Assembly (NCBI RefSeq): GCF_022698145.1 | Contig: NZ_JALDAX010000006.1 | Location: 310,001-374,000 of the forward strand | Reading direction: 5' to 3' | Length of the DNA: 64,000 nucleotides | Source: Streptomyces spinosisporus | GTDB lineage: Bacteria > Actinomycetota > Actinomycetes > Streptomycetales > Streptomycetaceae | Shown: one piece after another, positions 59,577 to 64,000 of the stretch | Layout: each line of letters opens with the position of its first letter | How positions within the stretch are numbered: position 1 is the stretch's first letter | Position numbers and translations under genes: made by a program | Notes under the pieces: model-generated | Databases searched by the model: none | Told to the model about the DNA's origin: nothing | What the model saw: only the letters and a program-made list of their open reading frames with translations

Positions 59577-60041
59577 ATGAACGCTCCCGCAACCATGAGC
59601 ATGCCGCGGGCGCTGTCCGCCGAGCACCGGCAGCGGCTGATGCGGCTCGCCCACGAGGTGTCCTTCCCCCTGGGTGCCCGGCTGTTCGAGGAGGGCGGTC
59701 GCGCCGACCGGTTCTGGATCATCCGCACCGGCACGGTCGACCTCGACATGCGTGTACCCGGCCGCCGCGCGGCGGTCATCGAGTCCCTCGGACACAACGA
59801 ACTCCTGGGCTGGTCCTGGCTGTTCCCCCCGCACTCCTGGCATCTCGGCGCCGAGGCGTCCTCCCCGCTGCGGGCGTACGAGTTCGACGCGAACACCGTG
59901 CGGACGATCTGCGCGGAGGACCCCGAGTTCGGCCGGAGGGTGGCGGAGTGGGTGGGCATGGTCGTGGCGCACCGGCTGCAGGCGGCCCGGATCCGGCTGC
60001 TGGACCTGTACGGGCCCTACGGCAGTGGGGGCGCGCGGTGA
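59577..60041 (+). CDS. single cyclic-nucleotide-binding-domain protein
   Basis: The start is ATG 59577 after CTGGAGG, giving 154 residues. It is closely related to the product of 54337 over its whole length (LFEEGGRADRFWIIRTGTVDLDMRVPGRRAAVIESLG). The phosphate cassette reads NELLGWSWLFPPHSWHLGA: the Arg that contacts the cyclic phosphate is replaced by Ser or His, so it may not bind cAMP. There is no HTH. It precedes a CBS-BON gene by 23 bp, pairing two sensor types in one transcript. Confidence 0.85.
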   Translation: MNAPATMSMPRALSAEHRQRLMRLAHEVSFPLGARLFEEGGRADRFWIIRTGTVDLDMRVPGRRAAVIESLGHNELLGWSWLFPPHSWHLGAEASSPLRAYEFDANTVRTICAEDPEFGRRVAEWVGMVVAHRLQAARIRLLDLYGPYGSGGAR

Positions 60042-60064
60042 ACGCGAGCGGCCGAGGAGACGTG

Positions 60065-60724
60065 ATGCACGGCTCCCCGCACATCGTGAGTGATGTGATG
60101 ACCCGGGACGTCGCCACCGTGGAGCGCAGAACGGCCTTCAAGGACGTCGTACGGCTGATGCAGGACCGCAAGGTCAGTGCGGTGCCCGTGGTGGACCGCG
60201 GCGACAAGGTCCTGGGGATCGTCTCCGAGGCCGACCTGCTGCCCAAGGAGGAGTTCCGCGACAGCGACCCCGACCGCTACACCCAGCTGCGACGACTGTC
60301 CGACCTGGCCAAGGCCGGCTCGCTCACCGCGGAGGAGCTGATGACCTCCCCCGCCCTCACCGCCCGGGCCGACGCCACGCTCGCGCAGGCCGCGCGGGAG
60401 ATGGCGCGGGCTCGCGTCAAGCGGCTGCCCGTCGTCGACACCGACGGACGTCTGGAGGGCATCGTCAGCCGGGCGGACCTACTGAAGGTCTTCCTGCGCG
60501 ATGACGAGGACATCGCCGAGCAGATCCGGCGGGAGGTCGTCTCCTACCTCTTCTTCCCACCGGAGTCCTCGGTGCTGGTCGAGGTCCGGGACGGAGTGGC
60601 CACGCTCGCCGGCCGAGTCCGTGACACCTCGCCCGTTCCGGTCGCCGCGCGTCTGGTGCGGGCGGTGGAGGGAGTCGTGGACGTGGAGTTCGCGCTCGAC
60701 GGGCCGGACCGGTCCTCCGTCTGA
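60065..60724 (+). CDS. CBS-pair protein with C-terminal BON domain
   Basis: I chose ATG 60065 with GAGGAG 6 bp upstream; a GTG at 60038 overlapping the previous stop is the alternative. The 219-residue protein has CBS1 (IVSDVMTRDVATVERRTAFKDVVRLM), CBS2 (TAEELMTSPALTARADATLAQAAREM) and BON (ESSVLVEVRDGVATLAGRV). Sequence and length are closest to the 48229 paralogue. It is probably an adenylate sensor. Confidence 0.9.
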   Translation: MHGSPHIVSDVMTRDVATVERRTAFKDVVRLMQDRKVSAVPVVDRGDKVLGIVSEADLLPKEEFRDSDPDRYTQLRRLSDLAKAGSLTAEELMTSPALTARADATLAQAAREMARARVKRLPVVDTDGRLEGIVSRADLLKVFLRDDEDIAEQIRREVVSYLFFPPESSVLVEVRDGVATLAGRVRDTSPVPVAARLVRAVEGVVDVEFALDGPDRSSV

Positions 60725-60810
60725 ACCCGGCCGCACGGGAGCACCTGGGAGCGGGTGGCGTGCTCCCGTCCCAGCCAGGGGCGCCGTCGGCCGGTGAGGA
60801 CGCGGAGTGG

Positions 60811-60824
60811 GGGCCGGTCGGCCC
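60811..60824. promoter_or_regulatory. DevR/OsdR-like palindrome upstream of the response regulator
   Basis: GGGCCG-GT-CGGCCC, perfect 6-bp arms, 87 bp before the regulator start, followed by a half-site ACCGGCCCC at 60832-60840. This implies autoregulation. Confidence 0.72.
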
Positions 60825-60911
60825 TAGTGCGACCGGCCCCGGCGCGTGATGATCGTCGTGACGGACGGCCCGCAGTCCGTGCGTCACACCTCCCGGGATC
60901 AAGGGGTCGAC

Positions 60912-61613
60912 ATGACCGAAGCACGCACCTTCTCAGCGCAGGACCCGATCCGTGTCTTCCTGCTCGACGACCACGAGGTCGTCCGACGCGGTCTGGCGGA
61001 CCTCCTGGACGCGGAGCCGGACATCTCCGTCGTCGGGGACGCCGCCAACGTGGAGCACGCACTGGTCCGGGCGCCCGCGGTGCGTCCGCACGTGGCCGTC
61101 CTGGACGTGCGCCTGCCCGACGGCGACGGCATCTCCGTCTGCCGCGACCTGCGCAGCCGCATGCCGGAGCTGGCCGTGCTGATGCTGACGTCGTTCGACG
61201 ACGAGGACGCCCTGCTCGACGCGATCATGGCCGGGGCCTCGGGTTATGTGCTCAAGCAGATCCGGGGCTCGGACCTGGTCTCGGCGGTGCGCACGGTCGC
61301 CTCCGGCCAGTCGATGCTCGACCCGGCCACCACGGCGCGGCTGATGCGCTCCCTGCGCACCGAGCCGGCCGAGGAACCGGCCGTCGCGCCGGAACTCGCG
61401 GGCCTGTCCCCGCGCGAGCGGGAGATCCTCGCGCTGATCGGGGACGGTCTGACCAACCGCGAGATCGGCAAGCGGCTCTATCTCTCCGAGAAGACGGTCA
61501 AGAACCACATCTCCCGGCTGCTGGCGAAGCTGGGCGTCCAGCGCCGCGTCCAGGCGGCGGTGCTCGCCACACACCTGGACCAGCCCGAGCCGGAGGGCCG
61601 CCCCGCGCGCTGA
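60912..61613 (+). CDS. NarL/LuxR-type response regulator of the DevR (DosR)/OsdR type
   Basis: I chose ATG 60912 with AAGGGG upstream; an earlier ATG at 60846 would add 22 atypical residues. The 233-residue protein has a receiver domain (IRVFLLDDHEVVRRGLADLLDAEPDISVVGDA) with phospho-Asp65 in VAVLDVRLPDGDGI, and an LTSFDDEDALLDAIMAGASGYVLKQI segment that closely follows mycobacterial DevR. The LuxR HTH is at about 165-215 (LSPREREILALIGDGLTNREIGKRLYLSEKTVKNHISRLLAKL). It is the likely master regulator of the island. No intact kinase gene is next to it. Confidence 0.9.
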   Translation: MTEARTFSAQDPIRVFLLDDHEVVRRGLADLLDAEPDISVVGDAANVEHALVRAPAVRPHVAVLDVRLPDGDGISVCRDLRSRMPELAVLMLTSFDDEDALLDAIMAGASGYVLKQIRGSDLVSAVRTVASGQSMLDPATTARLMRSLRTEPAEEPAVAPELAGLSPREREILALIGDGLTNREIGKRLYLSEKTVKNHISRLLAKLGVQRRVQAAVLATHLDQPEPEGRPAR

Positions 61614-61681
61614 CGGCCGCGTGCCCGTGAATTCGCCGACCGTGATGATGCCTTGAACCTGCTCCACGCCCTCGGCGCGGA

Positions 61682-62701
61682 TCAGCGGATCTCCAGCACC
61701 TCGTCCACGGGGCGCCGCGGGGTTTTGGTCCCGGCGGGGCCGTAGCCGAGGCGAAGCACCATGTGCACGAACCCCAGGGCCGAGCGCGGGTCGCGGGCCA
61801 GCTCCCGCAGGTCCTCGTGCTCCAGGGAGTGCGAAGTGAGCGACGTGGCAAGCCCGTTGAGGATGGCCAGCAGCAGGACACGTTCCAGGGCCTGTCCGGC
61901 GCGCAGCCAGTCGTCCGGCCGGTCCCGGACGGTACCCAGCACGGCCAGGTGCGGCGTCGTCTCGAAGACGGCCGCGGGACGGCCGGGCACGGCACGACGG
62001 CCGGCGAAGTCGCGGACCGGGGCGCGGCCGCCCTGCTTGCGGGGGCCGAACGCGGTCTCGGGGATTCCGTCCACTGCCGCCTCCTCCCCGCTACGGGTCC
62101 ACCGCCGTACGTCCTCGAATCGTGCGGGGTCCAGGCTGTCGCGCCCTTCGACGTCGCGGACGTGCTCCAGCAGGGCCTCCACATGCCATTCGCCGGGGAA
62201 GACCAGATCTGCGCCCTCCCGCCGGGCGGCCTTTCTCAGCCGCTCCTGGACGGCCCCCGGCACCGGCCTGTCCTGGAAGGGGTGGCGGCTGGTGTGCCGG
62301 CGGGCGATCGCGGGGAACAGCCGTGCCAGGTCACCGTCGGGGCGGGCGGTGCCGGTGAGGCGTACGGCGGCGAGCAGTTCGCGGTCGGTGGGATCGGGCA
62401 GGAGAACCGTGTCGGTGTGCAGGCCGCCGTCGGCCGCTGCGACGCGGAGGTTGAACAGGGCCGCGCCGCAGCCGAGGTGCAGGGCGCGGTTGTCGGGGTC
62501 CGTGAGCGGCATGGCCCGCTCGAGGTCGGCACACAGTTCGAGGATGTCGCTCCCTCGGCGGTGACGGAACCGCCAGGGTTGCGCGTTGTGCAGCGAGGGC
62601 GCTGCCGTGGCGGCGGTCACCAGGGCCCTCACCTTCATCGTGTCGAATGGCTGCGCCGCCATGGGCGCACCTTTGTCGGCGGGCGGTACGTTCCGGCTCA
62701 T
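61682..62701 (-). CDS. Acg-type FMN-binding nitroreductase-fold protein
   Basis: The start is ATG 62701 with AAGGGAG upstream, giving 339 residues. The tandem nitroreductase-like layout is that of Acg/Rv3131 proteins: ALVTAATAAPSLHNAQPWRFRHR (residues 28-50), RRHTSRHPFQDRPVP near 155, RAGQALERVLLLAILNGLATSL near 275 and a C-terminal LRLGYGPAGTKTPRRPVDEVL. In mycobacteria such genes belong to the DevR regulon, where they may sequester FMN. It lies 64 bp downstream of the GH65 gene and is probably co-transcribed. Confidence 0.88.
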   Translation of the reverse strand: MSRNVPPADKGAPMAAQPFDTMKVRALVTAATAAPSLHNAQPWRFRHRRGSDILELCADLERAMPLTDPDNRALHLGCGAALFNLRVAAADGGLHTDTVLLPDPTDRELLAAVRLTGTARPDGDLARLFPAIARRHTSRHPFQDRPVPGAVQERLRKAARREGADLVFPGEWHVEALLEHVRDVEGRDSLDPARFEDVRRWTRSGEEAAVDGIPETAFGPRKQGGRAPVRDFAGRRAVPGRPAAVFETTPHLAVLGTVRDRPDDWLRAGQALERVLLLAILNGLATSLTSHSLEHEDLRELARDPRSALGFVHMVLRLGYGPAGTKTPRRPVDEVLEIR

Positions 62702-62765
62702 CGAGGCCGCTCCCTTCTCCCACGCCGTCCCCGGGGGCGTCCGCACGGGCTCCCCCCTGTCGGCG

Positions 62766-64000
62766 CTACTCCCCCAGCACCAGCCGGACGGTGTCGCCGG
62801 GCTGCAGACACACGGCACGGTCCGGCAGCCGGACGTCGATCGGTGAGCCGTCCGACGACGGCACCGCGATCTCCAGCAGCCCGCGCTCCAGCTTCAGCCG
62901 CACTCCCCAGTGCTCCTGATAGCGCAGTGCGAAGCCGTACGAGGAGAGCTCCGGCAGGGGGACCGGGTCGAGCCACAGCGCCCCTGCCCTGGTCTCCAGA
63001 CCCGTCAGTCCGCGCTGGACGAGGTCGAGGGTGCCGGCCATGGCGCCCAGGTGGATCCCTTCGCCGGTGGTGCCGCCCTGGACGTCGGCGACATCACCTC
63101 GCAACGCCTCCACACAGAACTCCCATGCCTCGGCCCGCCGGTCGCGGGCCAGGACCCAGCCGTGGACGAGGCCGCTGAGCGTGGAGCCGTGGCTCGTGCG
63201 CTGCAGGTAGTGGTCCACGGTGCGCCGCCAGGTCTCCTCGTCCAGCCTCAGCCCCAACCGCCGGAACAGCTGCTGCAGTTCGGCCGGCCCGAAGAGGTAG
63301 CCGAGCATGAGGACGTCGGCCTGCTTGGAGGCGCGGTAGCGGTTGACGGTGTCCCCTTCCGCCTCCAGGATCCGGTCGAGCCGTCGGATGTCGTCGTATC
63401 GCTTGCGGTAGTCCTCCCAGTCGAGCTCGGCCAGTTCGCCGTAGCCCTCGAACTGGCTGATGACGCCCTCGTGGAAGGGCACGTGGAGGGTGTGGGAGAC
63501 GTCCTCCCACTGTTCGAGTTCGCCGCCGTCCAGGCCTGCGCGCTCCTCGAGTTCGCGCCGCCGCGGCTCGGGCAGGGATTCCAGCAGCTCCAGAGTGCGG
63601 GCGAGCACCCAGGCGGCCGTGACGTTGGTGTACGCGTTGTCGTCGAGGCCGGGCTCCGTCGCGCCGGGGTAGGCGTCGTGGTACTCGTCGGGGCCGACCA
63701 CGCCCTTGAGGCGGTGGCGGCCGAGCGCGTCGTCGTAGACGGCCGAGTCGGCCCAGAAGCGGGCGATCTGCAGCAGCATCTCGGCGCCCTTGGTGTGCCG
63801 GAACTCGGCGTCGCCGCTCGCCTCGCAGTACTGCCACACGTTGTAGGCGATGGCCGAGCCGACATGGTGCTGGAGGTGGGAGTGGTCGGGCAGCCAGCGT
63901 CCCGAGTGCGGGTTGAGATGCAGCTGCTGGGTCTCTTCGCGGCCGTCGCTGCCGCTCTGCCAGGGGTACATCGCGCCCCGGCGGCCCACCTCGCGCGCGG
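62766..64000 (-). CDS. glycoside hydrolase family 65 (trehalose/maltose/kojibiose phosphorylase family), 5' end outside window
   Basis: The last about 410 residues are present; the frame stays open to the right edge. The visible part is the (alpha/alpha)6 barrel: MYPWQSGSDGREETQQLHLN, NVWQYCEASGDAEFRHTKGAEML, and the catalytic acid in LKGVVGPDEYHDAYPG. It ends with the C-terminal beta-sheet domain. The family phosphorolyses or hydrolyses alpha-glucosides such as trehalose, giving glucose-1-phosphate and so saving ATP. Context suggests reserve-sugar use in dormancy. Confidence 0.9.
   Translation of the reverse strand, partial: AREVGRRGAMYPWQSGSDGREETQQLHLNPHSGRWLPDHSHLQHHVGSAIAYNVWQYCEASGDAEFRHTKGAEMLLQIARFWADSAVYDDALGRHRLKGVVGPDEYHDAYPGATEPGLDDNAYTNVTAAWVLARTLELLESLPEPRRRELEERAGLDGGELEQWEDVSHTLHVPFHEGVISQFEGYGELAELDWEDYRKRYDDIRRLDRILEAEGDTVNRYRASKQADVLMLGYLFGPAELQQLFRRLGLRLDEETWRRTVDHYLQRTSHGSTLSGLVHGWVLARDRRAEAWEFCVEALRGDVADVQGGTTGEGIHLGAMAGTLDLVQRGLTGLETRAGALWLDPVPLPELSSYGFALRYQEHWGVRLKLERGLLEIAVPSSDGSPIDVRLPDRAVCLQPGDTVRLVLGE

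Noticed and set aside
1..64000. CRISPR arrays, insertion sequences, tRNA or rRNA genes, integrase genes
   Set aside because: No regularly spaced repeats, transposase motifs, cloverleaf-like segments or integrase signatures were seen by eye; a tRNA or covariance-model search was not possible.

Overview
The window is about 64 kb of very GC-rich DNA with densely packed genes and strong third-position G/C. Its protein families (LacI-regulated GH43/GH2 sugar locus without its own ATPase, a Tap-like HTH protein, Lrp plus amino-acid dehydrogenase, several TetR/MarR/EamA pairs, a NarL/DevR-like regulator with many universal stress proteins) point to a Streptomyces or close relative. No rRNA, tRNA, CRISPR array or insertion sequence was recognised.

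The left part (1-36 kb) is ordinary accessory chromosome. It holds the end of an ECF sigma factor, a TauE/SafE exporter with a divergent LysR gene, a phytoene-synthase-like protein, two EamA transporters each facing its own regulator, and a secreted alkaline phosphatase. At 8.6-17.9 kb lies a LacI-controlled plant-polysaccharide locus: two GH43 enzymes, two permeases, a binding lipoprotein, a GH2 enzyme and the repressor, with three copies of one operator. From 18.6 to 25.8 kb come a metallo-hydrolase, a thioesterase, a valine-type dehydrogenase with an Lrp regulator, a MarR/MFS pair, an isochorismatase-fold hydrolase and a TetR/SRPBCC pair. From 25.8 to 36.2 kb come a Tap-like protein with a small XRE partner, an MFS transporter, an erythromycin-esterase-like gene facing a double-headed MerR regulator, an exonuclease, an M1 aminopeptidase, a GH25 lysozyme and a PfkB kinase.

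The right part (36.3-64 kb) is a coherent low-oxygen/dormancy island like the DevR (DosR) and OsdR regulons. It encodes hemerythrin, pyruvate formate-lyase with its activase, phosphofructokinase, pyruvate phosphate dikinase, phosphoketolase, a GNAT/ADP-forming acyl-CoA ligase fusion, four universal stress proteins, three CBS-BON proteins, two cyclic-nucleotide-domain proteins, a flavodoxin, an Acg-type nitroreductase, a GH65 phosphorylase and a DevR-like response regulator. A palindrome GGGCCG-NN-CGGCCC or a near copy recurs 40-115 bp upstream of many of these genes. Together the enzymes would allow ATP yield from sugars with little respiration: PFL and phosphoketolase make acetyl units, the ADP-forming ligase can make ATP, and PPDK can couple PEP and PPi to ATP.

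The island is partly decayed. It contains scars of a [NiFe]-hydrogenase locus (maturation protease, hypF, large-subunit C-terminus, hypD start), a multiply deleted class I aldolase behind pfkA, an ABC-ATPase fragment, and a sensor kinase without H-box histidine or ATPase domain. Its most unusual intact gene is a signal-peptide-less streptavidin homologue that closes the USP-PPDK operon. A second structural oddity is a duplicated, decayed gene junction at 17.8-18.6 kb.
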